Position numbers and translations under genes: made by a program | Part shown: piece after piece, positions 54,191-64,000 of the stretch | Position numbering within the stretch: position 1 is the stretch's first letter | Layout of the letters: every line of letters starts with the position of its first letter | From: Nicotiana tabacum | Taxonomy: Eukaryota; Streptophyta; Magnoliopsida; Solanales; Solanaceae | NCBI RefSeq assembly: GCF_000715075.1 | Contig: NC_134101.1 | Span: forward strand, 196,994,103-197,058,102 | Reading direction: 5' to 3' | Length of the DNA: 64,000 bases | The notes under the pieces: model-generated | The model's database searches: none | Seen by the model: the letters and a program-made list of their open reading frames with translations, nothing else | What the model was told of the DNA's origin: nothing

Positions 54191-56960
54191 ATGGTTTTAA
54201 AGTGTCCTAGGATGTCTCGGAGCCGTGTCTAGTAGAGTCCTTCTTATCGGTGTGTTGTCGACCACATCTATAAGTTGGAGGCTACATGGGCATTTAGGAA
54301 TGTTACCCTTCTTCAACACTCCAGATCGTGCGATAAAGCCTGACTATAAGATTGTCTTCTAACTTATGCATTGAGATTCGAGATATGTTTAAATGCTCTT
54401 TACTCTATTTCAAGTAATGTTGTCATATGAAATTAACAATGGGCAAAGGCCCGACTATTAAGGAGATGGCACATGCATCATGTTGAACGAATGCTACGAA
54501 TATATGAGATACGTACATAGTACCAGAAGCATACTTTATTCGAGAAAAGTGTTAAAAATAATTACCACCTCCAAAGAAACAATGAATTTATAAGTGATAT
54601 ATAAGCTTGAATAGAACATGTGAGTAGTGAGAGAAGTATGTATATGATCCTAAGGTGTGAAAGAAAACTGGGTATATAAGCACATGATATATGGGAGATA
54701 TGACCAGGAGATTAATGATGAGAGTGCAAGTCTATCCTAGGAGACAAGAAGTTTTGAAAGGAGAGTCAATTGAACCCACGATGAGAAGACCCCTGTACTA
54801 CGAACTTCATAAATATCCAGAAGTGTACGAAGTGATATTACACTCCTAAAGGATATTAACATGAGGAATTAGAATCCCAAGCCCGTGTGGCTGAATAAGA
54901 GCAGAGAACTTATAAGGTTAATACCATGGTGACTTAAATCTCCCTAATAGTCGAACATATATATGAGGGATAGAGACATAAGGCATATGTCCTTGAAGTT
55001 GCTAAAATCAAGACTTGTGTCAAAATCCAGGACATTCTCCCCAAGTGGGGAGGAAGGGCCATAGTGAGGCCACTTAAATACAATGAAACAAGAGTAAGGC
55101 CATGTAGCTATGATGTTTGAATATTTTGTTGAAGACATACGTAGTCTAGAAAAGTGATAATGGATGACGTGATTATCTGAAAGGATACGCTAATGATAGA
55201 TCGCTAGTATCCCCAAGAAGGTGGAAGGTTAAGGAAGGTAAATTCTTCATACAGGGCAATGTGAATGATAGGGTCAACGATCCTAGAAACTAAGAATATG
55301 TTTGTAAAGGGATTTTATACTTGTTAGAGGGTCAGGAACAATGGAACCTAAGGAAGTACTATAGGTCAAATGTGGAAGGCTGCGAGTTTTTAGAATGGGT
55401 TAATCATAGTTTACGATTTAACCAAAGTTTCAAGACGTTAAGAACGGAGGAACGAGTGGGAGAAATAAATGTGATGCTATAATAACCCAAGAGGATATTT
55501 GGGCTCGATGGAGAGCCTCTAAAAAAACATCTTACAAGCAAAGAAGTGTTAAGTGATATGTAGATGAAGACACTTTCCCACGGATATCCTAACAAGAGTT
55601 AAGAGGTGAGAGGGATGAAATAACTAAGGAAAAAGACCACATAACATAAGGAAGAGTGCATGGATATTCACTAGCTAGGAAGAACGAGGAGAGAAGAAAT
55701 GGGGAGAAAACCTATAAATTGAGATGATCATGGTTATCGTAAAATATCTTGTATCAGAATGGTGGACTCGCTTAGAGCATAAGTGTTAATAAAAGTTATA
55801 CAGGACTAACTGTAATGCAACCGACTTGGGTGACACTGAATATCAACTAAAGGATCCATAGATAGTTCATGTCTACATATAATGGAAAGTGAGACTACTG
55901 GTGGTGAATTTGTGGTATGATAAACTCATTAAACCAGGCACAATGATATTACAAGTTCACGGGAGGTAGACAAGTGCATGGCACAATAAGGCTATCAATT
56001 ATGCACTATGATCAAAATAGAATGGGAATGAATGTTCCAGTTAGAATCTTTTTATATATGAAATTACTTATTCTCCAATTCAGTGGAGTGGGGCTTACCG
56101 GCTTTTAGAAGGGCCTAAAGTTCATGATGATTCGATTTCCGAAAGTATTCAAAGAGCCTTTGCATAGTTTACGAATTGAGAAACTCTTCGCTGAATGAGG
56201 CTCATAACCGGTACCGGTGCGGTTCCGGAAGAGCGAAGAAAAAGGGGATGTTAGAAAACATAGTACCAGCATATTGTCCAGGACAAAGAGCGATAAAAAA
56301 AGGGAAAGGCAACACAATCTACCCAAAGTGAAAATGAAAGATTCAAAATAGATTGAAAGTGGATGAAAACTTGTTACGGACCAGACATGTTTCACATGGT
56401 AACTCTTAAACTGCAATATCAGGGAACTCTATTGGTAGCTACAATACGGGGAATGAGGTGAGTTACTCATCGAGGATAGAATCAGGTGGAGTAAGTCTTA
56501 CACTTAAGAGTAAAAACCAAAAACATTGTTGAAGAATTGAGGAGGATCTCAAGTTTCAGAGAATGTCCTTCTCGAGCTAGTGACTCTTCCTAAATTGTAT
56601 ACATATAAAGGGTGTTGATATTTGTTTTGGTCGGTGTTTAACCGTAAAGAGGGATCGTGAGAATATTCACAGGGGAAGTAGCGCAGTTTCTTAAATTCTA
56701 TACGGCACATATAGGGAGAAGAGGTTGGCTAAGAAAAGTCGGAGCACAATGTTACCTTACATTTGATGCAATGTCGTGCAGGTAGATGTTATCAGGGTAT
56801 GTACGTAAATTAGCAGGTGTTATTCATTTGAGGCAGGTCCTATGAAAAAAAAACTTATTCAGTAATGTCTTTTGTTGAGAATTTGGAAGAGTTAGTTGCA
56901 AGTATTCATAGGAGATTGTAACCATATCAGGGAATTATTGTAGAACTCAATTAATGGGAG
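54191..56960 (+). other. Internal 5' half of element E, no readable coding
   Basis: Gag, protease and RT should lie here. No motif is visible in any frame; the text is A/G-rich with frequent stops. Either these genes are decayed beyond reading or were replaced by non-coding sequence before insertion. Short open frames such as 56105-56416 on the minus strand have no domain signal. Confidence 0.45.
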
Positions 56961-56989
56961 GTCTTATGTAAGAGAAATATGATAAAGAT

Positions 56990-57430
56990 GTTCCACTAAT
57001 GATACAACATGTTAAGGTGATAGTTTATGCTTCTAGGCAGCTCAAGAATCATAGAAAGAACTATGCAGCACATGACTTAGAGCTTGCAGCAATGGTGTTT
57101 GCACTAAAGATTTGGCGACATTATTTGTATGGGGTCCCCGTGGATGTATTTATGAACCACAAGAGCCTTCAATATATTTTCAAACAAAAGGAGTTGAATC
57201 TGAGGCAGAGAAGATGGCTTGAGTTACTCAAAGACCATGACCTCGATATTCAATATCACCTGGGAAAATCCCAACATCATGGCAGATGCTCTTAGCTGGA
57301 AGTCTATGGATAGTTTAGCTCACTTGGAGGTATGTCGAAGGCCGTTGGCCAGAGAGGTTCACTAGTTGGCTAGTTTGGGAGTTCGTCTTGCGAACTCTAG
57401 TGAAGGTGGGGAAATTGTGCAAAGTAGGGT
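56990..57430 (+). pseudogene. rnh: RNase H of element E
   Basis: The frame at 56999-57295 reads [39 protein letters not shown] and then [26 protein letters not shown] (key blocks: [29 protein letters not shown]). These are the end of RT and the RNase H of Ty3/gypsy. RT catalytic blocks upstream are not found. A frameshift at about 57285 precedes the MADALS motif. Confidence 0.8.
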
Positions 57431-57443
57431 TTAATCATCACTT

Positions 57444-58842
57444 GTGGCTGAAGTGAAAGAGAAGAAATACAACGATCCATTGTTGGTACAACTGAATGAG
57501 GGAATTCATAAACATAGGACCACATTTTTTTCTTTTGGCATTGATAATAGTACTATACGGTGCCAAATGCGCCTATGTGTTCCAAATATTGATAGTCTTC
57601 GGGAAAGGATTTTGGCAAAAGCTCACACTTCCAAGTATTTTGTACACCCATGTTCTACAAAAATGTATCAGGATCTCAAAGAAGTTTATTGATGGAATAA
57701 CATGAAAAGGGATGCGGCAGACTGTGTGGCAAAATGTCTGAACTATCAGCAAGTGAAGGTCGAAGATCAAAGGCCTATAGGTTTGTTACAAAGCATTGAA
57801 ATTATAGTGTGGAAATGGGAAATGATCAATATGTATTTTGTGGTAGGATAACTTCGCACTACGCGCAAGTTCAACTCAATTTGGGTGATTGTGGATTGAC
57901 TCACGAAATCAGTACACCTCTTGCCAGTCAAATCTAATGACACAACAGAACAATATGTCAACTATATATCAAAGAAATAGTCAGGTTGCATGGCACTCCA
58001 GTCTCAATCATTTCAGATCGAGGGGCTCAATTCACGGCAAACCTTTGGAAGAAATTTCAGCAAGGTTTTGGTTACTCAAGTAAATCTTAGTACAACTGAT
58101 GGGTAGGTAGAGCAGACCATTCAGACACTTGAGGACATGTTGCGTGCTTGTGTTCTTGATTTCAAAGGTAACTGGGATGATCATTTGTCACTCATAGAGT
58201 TTTCTTATAACAACAACTTCTATGCTAGTATTTAGATGGCACCATTTGAGGCATTGTATGGTAGGAGATGTATATCTTCCATTGGTGGTTTGAGGATGGG
58301 GAAGCTGAATTGATAGGGCCAGACCTTGTGCATCAAGCTATGGAGAAGGTTAGCAGTTGAAAACTTCTCAGAACCATCAAAAGTCCTATTCGAATATTCA
58401 TCGAAGAGATTTGGAATTCAAAAAAGACGATTGGGTATTCTTGAAGGTTTCCCCCATGAAGGGTATCATGCATTTCAGACAGAAAGGAAAGTTAAGTCCG
58501 AGATATGTCGGGTTGTACAGAATCATTAAAAGGATTGGTCAGGTGGCGTACAAGCTTGAGCTACCACCTGAGATGTCATTAGTACCCCCGGTGTTCCATG
58601 TGTCCATGTTGTAGAAGGTAGTTGGATATTCATCCACTATTAAACCAATTGAGACTATTGAGGATAATGAAAAATTGTTGTATGATGAAATTTCAGTTGC
58701 CATCCATGATAGGCAAGTCCAAAAGTTGAGAAATAAAGAAATTGCCTCCGTGAAAGTGTTATGGCAAAACCAACAAATTGAGGAAGCCACTTGGGAAGCT
58801 AAGAAAGAAATGAAAAAGAAGCACCCCCATTTGTTTGAATAG
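57444..58842 (+). pseudogene. int: Integrase with C-terminal chromodomain of element E
   Basis: Zinc-binding part with AHTSKYFVHPCSTKMY and DCVAKCLNYQQ (57615-57755); core decayed but with LRTTRKFNSIWVIVDxLTK (near 57850-57905) and AYNNxF, MAPFEALYGRRC (58235-58270); then GPY-type tail LSPRYVGLYRIIKRIGQVAYKLELP (58490-58565), PPVFHVSML and a chromodomain: VLWQNQQIEEATWEAKKEM (58757-58815), with the aromatic W residues of the fold. Ends with TAG at 58840-58842. Chromodomains in such integrases steer insertion to methylated histone marks in heterochromatin, which agrees with the setting. At least four stops and three frameshifts. Confidence 0.83.
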
Positions 58843-59056
58843 AAATGAAATAGTTCTATGAAGTTATTTCACATAAATTTTGTATCGCCTGTTCAGCTAA
58901 TGTAAAGACATATTTTCCAATTATATGTTCATTATGGGGCGTGGCAGCCTACGGTTGGTGTTGTTTTATGTTCTGTTGCGTCATTTGATAACATATATGT
59001 TGTTGAGGTGTGTTTCTGGGATTCTCTGATAGGTAGATATGTTGTTGAGGTGTGTT
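58843..59056. other. Junction between elements E and F
   Basis: E sequence fades after its stop. A 20-base direct repeat (ATGTTGTTGAGGTGTGTTTC) occurs at about 58998-59018 and 59039-59058; F pol coding starts at the second copy. No LTR edge is visible on either side. The repeat suggests that a deletion or duplication formed the junction. Confidence 0.5.
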
Positions 59057-59545
59057 TCAGAAGCCTATGCCCACAAAAAGGCTCGCAAAATGGAAGATTT
59101 TGCTCACAGAATTTGACATCGTCTATGTGACCTGGACTGCAATGAAAGCCCAGGCATTGGCCGACCATTTGGCCGGGAATCTGGTGGATGAAGATTATGA
59201 GCCATTGAAGACTTACTTCCTTGATGAAGAAGTGATTCACATTGATGAGTTGGAACCAAATGGAGAGCCAAGTTAGAAACTTTTCTTTGATGGAGCTGCT
59301 AACATGAAAGGCGTCGGCATAGGGGCTATGTTATTTCTAAAACAGGGCATCACTACCCCGTTATGGCGTAGCTTCGTTTCTATTGCACTAACAACATGGC
59401 TGAGTACGAGGCATGTATTTTGGGTTTGAGGTTGGCTGCAGACATGGGTGTCCAGGAAGTCTTGGTTTTGGGAAACTCAAACCTTCTGGTGCACTAGATC
59501 TAAGGGGAATGGGAAACATGGGATTTAAAACTCATACCGTACCGG
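59057..59545 (+). pseudogene. rnh: Dual RNase H of element F
   Basis: QKPMPTKRLAKWKILLTEFDIVY and MKAQALADHLAG (59060-59170) end the first RNase H. After a stop at 59274, KLFFDGAANMKGVGIGAML (59277-59335), NNMAEYEACILGLRLAADMG (59390-59450) and VLVLGNSNLLV form the second, archaeal-type domain with catalytic D, E and a changed D (GNSN for DSxL). Frameshift near 59345-59390. The acidic linker DEDYEPLKTYFLDEE separates the domains. Confidence 0.8.
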
Positions 59546-59551
59546 TAATGT

Positions 59552-61000
59552 TTGCATGATCTTTGTCAGCGGTTTCGATCAGTAGAGTTCAGGCATATTC
59601 CAAGGATCCATAATGAGGTTGCCGATGCTTTGGCTACTCTAGCGTCAATGTTACATCACCCAGATAAGGCTTATGTTGACCCTTTGCATATTCAGGTCCA
59701 TGATCAGCATGCTTACTGTAATGTGGTGGAAGAAGAACTTGATGGTGAGCCTTGGTTTCATGATATCAAGGACTATATCAGGATGGGGGTGTATCCAGTA
59801 CAAGCCACAGGTGATCAAAAGAGAACAATTCGTCGTTTGGCAAGTGGATTTTTCTTCAGTGGAGGAGTGTTGTACAAAAGAACCCCATATTTGGTATTGT
59901 TAAGATGCATAGATGCTAGACAGGTCACGGCTATCATGACCGAAGTACATTCTGGAGTCTATGGGCTGCATATGAGTGGGTACGTTCTGGCAAAGAAGAT
60001 TCTCCAAGCAGGTTATTATTGGCTCACTATGGAGCGAGATTGTATCAGTTTTGTGCGCAAGTGTCATCAATGCCAAATACACGGAGACTTGATCAATTCT
60101 CTGCCATCTGAATTACATACAATGTCTGCACCATGGCCCTTTGTTGCTTGGGGTATGGATGTCATTGGACTAATTGAACCAGCAACATCCAATGGGCACA
60201 GGTTCATTCTGGTGGCCATTGATTATTTCACCAAGTAGGTTGAAGCTAAAACTTTCAAGTCCGTGACCAAGAAAGTAGTGGTCGGTTTTGTGCACTCAAA
60301 CATCATTTGCCGGTTCGGGATCCCGAAGGTAATCATCACAGATAATGGTGCTAATCTCAACAGTCATTTGATGAAAGAGGTATGTAAACTGTTTAAGATT
60401 ACGCATCGCAATTCCACCCCATATCACCCCAAGGCGAATGGAGCAGTCGAGGTATCCAACAAGAATATAAAGAAGATGCTTCGAAAAATGGTGGAGGGTT
60501 TTAGATAGTGGCATGAAAAGTTGCCTTTTGCATTGCTGGGTTATCACACTACTATTTGTACTTCAGTAGGGGCGATGCCTTATTCGATGGTGTATGGCAC
60601 TGAAGCAGTAATACCCGCAAAAGGTGAAATCACGCCCCTTCAGATTGTCGCTGAGGCCGGAATTGACGATGATGAATGGGTCAAAACCCGCCTGGAACAA
60701 TTAAGTTTGATCGATGAGAAAAGATTGGCAGCGGTGTGTCATGGTCAGTTTTATCAACAGAGGATAGCAAGAGTATATAACAAGAAGGTGCGTCCACAGA
60801 AGTTTGAAGTGGGTCAGCATGTGCTGAAACGCATCCTTCCATATCAGGCTGAGGCAAAAGGCAAGTTCGCCCCAAATTGGCAGGGATCGTTCATCGTAAC
60901 GAGAGTGTTGTCCAATGGTGCTCTGTATTTAACAGATATAGAACGCAAGTGTGTAGAAATGGCTATCAATTCAAATGCAATCAAGAGATATTATGTATGA
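59552..61000 (+). pseudogene. int: Integrase of element F, two stops only
   Basis: A single reading frame runs from 59552 to the stop after IKRYYV at 60998-61000, broken only by TAG at 60236-60238 (after DYFTK) and TAG at 60506-60508 (after EGFR). Zinc-binding part: VHSGVYGLHMSG and FVRKCHQCQ (59946-60074). Core: VAIDYFTK (60212), VIITDNGAN (60331) and NGAVEVSN (60436) supply the D-D-E triad, all intact. The tail has VLKRILPYQAEAKGKFAPNWQGSF. The segment before it (RSVEFRHIPRIHNEVADALATLAS) ends the RNase H. The best-preserved protein in the window; both stops fit single transitions. Confidence 0.87.
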
Positions 61001-61162
61001 TTTCCTTTGGTTAAATTGTATTTGTTTGTACGTGGCATGTTTTAAAGATTGGAATGATGAAGGCATTTTGTTCTGCTATCTAAACATTTTATCCTTTGTT
61101 ATCCCTTTGAGCCTTGTTTATTTCCTTTCATACCCCTCTTTTGGAATCGGTAGCAAAGATCA
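61001..61162 (+). other. Start of the non-coding tail of F
   Basis: AT-rich sequence with short frames and no motif. Leads into the homopurine tract. Confidence 0.4.
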
Positions 61163-61345
61163 GAAACGCAACCGTGAAAGATAAATAAAGGAAAAGAGAG
61201 AAAAGAAAAGAATGAAAAGAGAAAGAAAAAGAAGAAAAGAAAAAAAGAGAAAAAAGAAAAAAAAGAGAAAAACAAGAAGAAAAGAAGATAACAAAACAAG
61301 AAGGAGAGAAAAAGAAAGAAAAAGGAGAAAGAAAAGAAAGAGAAA
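61163..61345 (+). repeat. Homopurine (A/G) tract
   Basis: About 180 bases almost wholly A and G, with only a handful of T and C interruptions, built of AAAGA, AGAAA and GAAAAG words. Such tracts can form triplex DNA. A Lys/Arg/Glu-rich frame (61212-61547) and a Phe/Leu/Ser-rich frame on the other strand are consequences of the composition. Confidence 0.9.
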
Positions 61346-61690
61346 ATTACAACAGCAAAGCAGTTTCTATGACATGAACTACGTTCGACCTGATTCCTTT
61401 AAAGGATACGTAGGCAGCCTCACGGTTCAGTCCTATCAAAATAAAAATCCAAAAGTCCCCAAGCAAGAAACTGGGGCAGAAGTTGTGGTTGTTGCAAGAA
61501 ATATGATTCCAAAAGTTGTAATTTTGAACCCATTTGAATTATTTTGAGCCTTTGATACCCTTTCTTTCTAACTCTATCGAAAAGCCCACATTACGGTCCA
61601 AAGAAGGACCTTCCGATCAGCCTTCGAGAAATGCCAAGTCAAGGAAGGAAAGGTAATTCATATCAGGGGCAACACTCTGGTCCAAGCAGA
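61346..61690 (+). other. Post-pol leader block of F
   Basis: Contains CCTTTAAAGGATACGTAGGCAGCCT and AAACTGGGGCAGAAGTTG near 61396-61486; the GGGGCAGAA phrase recurs at 63083. I associate such phrases with Ogre-like tails. No coding. Confidence 0.5.
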
Positions 61691-61885
61691 AAAATATTGA
61701 AAATGAGAGAGTCTTATTGGTGAAAACCCTTACGGGCACCATAAGGTGACGGGAGCTAAGAGAAATAAAAAATGAGAGAGTCTTATTGGTGAAAACCCTC
61801 ACGGGAACCGGAAGGAAAACGTGAGTTGAGAGATGAACAAATGAGTGAGGCTTGTTGGTGAACACCCTCCAGGGCACCGCGGGCT
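61690..61885 (+). repeat. Tandem repeat of about 75 bp, three copies
   Basis: The unit contains AATGAGAGAGTCTTATTGGTG then AAAACCCT.ACGGG.ACC and starts near 61700, 61770 and 61840; the third copy is more diverged. Non-coding. Confidence 0.75.
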
Positions 61886-62529
61886 GAACAAGGTCACCAA
61901 TTAATACGAAATGCATGTCATGATCATTGGTACCAGCTGTTCCACTTAGATAAGCCCCTTTCCTTTTTCCTTTTTAGCAAGTCATCCAGTTTTGGATTTT
62001 CTTTATCCTTAACTCTCAGGGTCATCGCATTTCAGTTCTTTTAGGTTTCATTTCTCTAAGATGTTTCAATGTCAGTCTTGGTCATGCAAATAAGAAAGGA
62101 TTTCAAAGATCACTACCAACTTCAATAATTGCAAAGCACAGTGTGGCCAGAACATACCAAAGATAACATGATGTAAAGTGGTATATAAAGTGCCAGCGAA
62201 AGTTCCATCATCGGAATGATTTAGTAATTTCATGGGAGATGCAGAGGTTTAGTTAAAGGGGTCAGAGGTGTAAAACAATGGTTTGGGTATAGAACACTCG
62301 GGTCATCCGAGATCATGTAGGTTGAAAGTCAGTTAGAAAGCCAAGCGGTTCAGTGTCAGTTCGGGGAAGCCAGTCAAAACAAAGCACGGCAGCGGAGAGA
62401 TCTTCCGCAAGAATGCCATCAACTAACCACCGCATTTTAAACTGACAAGATTTTCTTTGATTGAAACAGGGGTATAAAGTTTCATTGTTTTGGAGAAACC
62501 CTCCATAAGGAAAGGCAAGCACCAGACAG
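61886..62529 (+). other. Non-coding tail of F
   Basis: No coding signal and no clear repeat in about 640 bases. Short frames on the minus strand are chance. Confidence 0.4.
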
Positions 62530-63060
62530 GTTTGACCGTAAACTCTCAGGACTCGCCTGGATAATGGGATTTAATTTGAAGTTCTCAGGACCCTCCTAGA
62601 AAATGAGACCTAGTTTAAAATTCAAAACAATCATGAGTAGCAAAATCTAGCATAAATATACCACAAAGGAATATAAGTTGGTTTCAAAGTTTGCATGTTT
62701 AAGATGGGATTCAATTATGAGTTTTCAGGACCCTCCTGAATAACAGGACTTAGCTTTAAGATTTCCATTAGATAACAAGATTTAGTGTAAGTTCGGCTAC
62801 AGGGTAGTATATTCAACCGTAAAAGTTGTCACTTTTAAGATAAGACTTGATTTTTGATTTTCAGGACCCTCCTGGATAATGGGGTATAGTTTAAGACCCT
62901 CTTAGATAACAAGATTTAGCGGAAGTTACACCTTTAGAAGATATAATTTAGCTTTAAAATTATCATTTAAATAGGAGTTGTCAGGACCCTCCTGGATAAC
63001 GGGATCTAGTTTTCAAATTCTTGATAATGTTTGGTAACATGATTCAGTTTAAAACTCACA
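62530..63060 (+). repeat. Dispersed CAGGACCCTCCTGGATAA repeats, about six copies
   Basis: Variants of TCAGGACCCTCCTGGATAAxxGG followed by GATTTAGTTT recur near 62547, 62586, 62727, 62861, 62981, with a shorter form near 62902. Spacing is irregular (39 to 141 bases). They stand just upstream of the regular 47-bp array and share the CCTGGA core with it. Confidence 0.7.
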
Positions 63061-63119
63061 AATGTGCCCAGCTACCAAACTGGGGCAGAAAATTTTCTTT
63101 GTTTTGTCTATTTTTGTTT

Positions 63120-63890
63120 AAATCAGGCACCCACCTGGAGAGCACGGGAATACAGTTTATGTTCAGCAGTCAGACGCCCACCTAGAGAGTACGGGAATAC
63201 AGTTCAAGTTCAGCAGTCAGGCGCCCACCTGGAGAGCACGGGAATACAATTCAAGTTCAGTAGTCAGGCACCCACCTAGAGAGCACGGGAATAGAGTTCA
63301 AGTTCAGCAGTCAGGTGCCCACCTGGAGAGCACGGGAACACAGTTCAAGTTCAGCAGTCAGGCGCCCACCTGGAGAGCACGGGAATACAATTCAAGTTTG
63401 GCAGTCAGGCGCCCACCTGGACAGCACAAGAATACAATTCAAGTTCAGCAGTCAGGCGCCCACCTGGAGAGCACGGTAATACAATTAGAGTTCAGCAGTC
63501 AGGTGCCCACCTAGAGAGCATGGCAATACAGTTCAAGTTCAGCAGTCAGGCGCCCACCTGGAGAGAACGGGAACACAATCCAAGTTCAGCAGTCAGGCGC
63601 CCACCTGGAGAGCACGGGAATATAATTCAAGTTTGGCAGTCAGGCGCCCACCTGGAGAGCACGTGAATACAATTCAAGTTCAGGAGTCAGGCGCCACCTG
63701 GAGAGCACGAGAATACAATTCAAGTTCAGCAGTCAGGCGCCCACCTGGAGAGCACGAGAATACATTTCAAGTTTAGTAGTCAGTCATCCACCTGGAGAAA
63801 GGGAAAGCATCTCAGAGTACAATTGGAGTTCAGCAATTAGGCGTCCATCTGGAGAAAAGGGAAAACATCTCAGATTACAATTCAAGTCGG
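63120..63890 (+). repeat. 47-bp tandem array in the tail of F
   Basis: The unit is GTTCAGCAGTCAGGCGCCCA then CCTGGAGAGCACGGGAATAC and AATTCAA. CCACCTGGAGAG recurs every 47 bases from 63132 (63179, 63226 and so on) for about 14 good copies, with one or two degenerate copies to 63890. There are no unique spacers. The array is non-coding. Ogre-type elements are known to seed satellite DNA from such arrays. Confidence 0.9.
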
Positions 63891-64000
63891 CAATAAAGGG
63901 AATTCGCTGGGAGAATACAAGTCAACAAGGCAACAAGAACAACAAGAGAAAGTTTGAAGATATAGATAGGATTTTTGTAATGCATAAATCATAATCTAGT
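63891..64000 (+). other. Tail of F at the window edge
   Basis: AT-rich, no repeat and no LTR start visible. Confidence 0.4.

Larger units (their letters stand above)
51654..58980 (+). mobile_element. Element E: Tekay-type chromovirus, 3' end truncated
   Basis: A 2.5-kb 5' LTR, initiator-Met PBS, about 2.8 kb without readable gag or protease, then RNase H, integrase and a C-terminal chromodomain. The long LTR, the PBS leader and the chromodomain fit the Tekay (Del) group. No 3' LTR is present: after the pol stop at 58842 about 140-200 bases lead to the junction with element F. Frame breaks are many. Confidence 0.75.
59057..64000 (+). mobile_element. Element F: Ogre-type retrotransposon, 3' half
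   Basis: Starts inside RNase H, continues through a second archaeal-type RNase H and a well-kept integrase, then about 3 kb of non-coding tail with a homopurine tract and tandem repeats. The integrase and the tail resemble Ogre elements, a Tat subgroup with very long untranslated regions. No 3' LTR is reached before the window ends. Confidence 0.75.

Noticed and set aside
61212..61547. 111-codon frame rich in Lys, Arg and Glu
   Set aside because: It is the translation of the homopurine tract; the composition dictates the residues.
63120..63890. CRISPR-like regular repeat spacing
   Set aside because: Units are directly adjacent with no unique spacers, in a plant retrotransposon tail.

Overview
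The window reads as plant nuclear heterochromatin. It is AT-rich, I find no intact host gene, and essentially all recognisable content is LTR retrotransposons and their debris. The mix fits a large-genome dicot: Ty3/gypsy Tat-type elements with an antisense gene, Ogre-type and Tekay-type chromovirus elements, an Athila-like LTR and long non-coding elements. Repeat sequences remind me of Solanaceae, perhaps Nicotiana; that is recollection, not a search result. All element names and lineages are my calls from motifs.

Layout. 1-2103: a terminal LTR fragment, a Tat gag fragment and unassigned decayed sequence. 2109-30605: element B, a minus-strand Tat element with 669-bp LTRs and target duplication AGTTG/AGTAG. 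Two other elements sit inside it. Element A (5392-15439, minus strand, TSD AAATC/CAATC) lies in B's antisense gene. Element C (20906-29183, minus strand, TSD AAAAG/AAAAT, a long non-coding element) lies in B's protease. 30614 to about 40900: element G, a minus-strand chromovirus-like element broken by two solo LTRs (34653-36023 with perfect TSD CCCTC; 36063-38328 with TTCAC/TACAC). About 42260-44938: element H, a plus-strand Tat gag fragment. 44941-51653: element D, a truncated relative of C. 51654 to about 58980: element E, a plus-strand Tekay-type chromovirus with a chromodomain. 59057 to the window end: element F, an Ogre-type pol 3' half and its repeat-rich tail, running off the window.

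How the parts work together. Each autonomous element originally encoded Gag plus a polyprotein (protease, reverse transcriptase, RNase H, integrase) and copied itself through RNA. All copies here are dead: gag and pol reading frames carry stops and frameshifts, B has lost catalytic residues, A has lost RT to integrase altogether, and C and D never show coding capacity. Hand comparison of LTR pairs gives roughly 9-10% divergence for A and B and about 3-5% for C. That agrees with C being the youngest insertion and with A following B closely.

The most interesting biology is the antisense gene of the Tat elements A and B. It is a plus-strand gene with its own TATA box, several short introns at shared positions and a coiled-coil product, carried on the strand opposite to gag-pol. 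Other points worth attention are the C/D non-coding family, and the homopurine tract and 47-bp tandem array in the tail of F.
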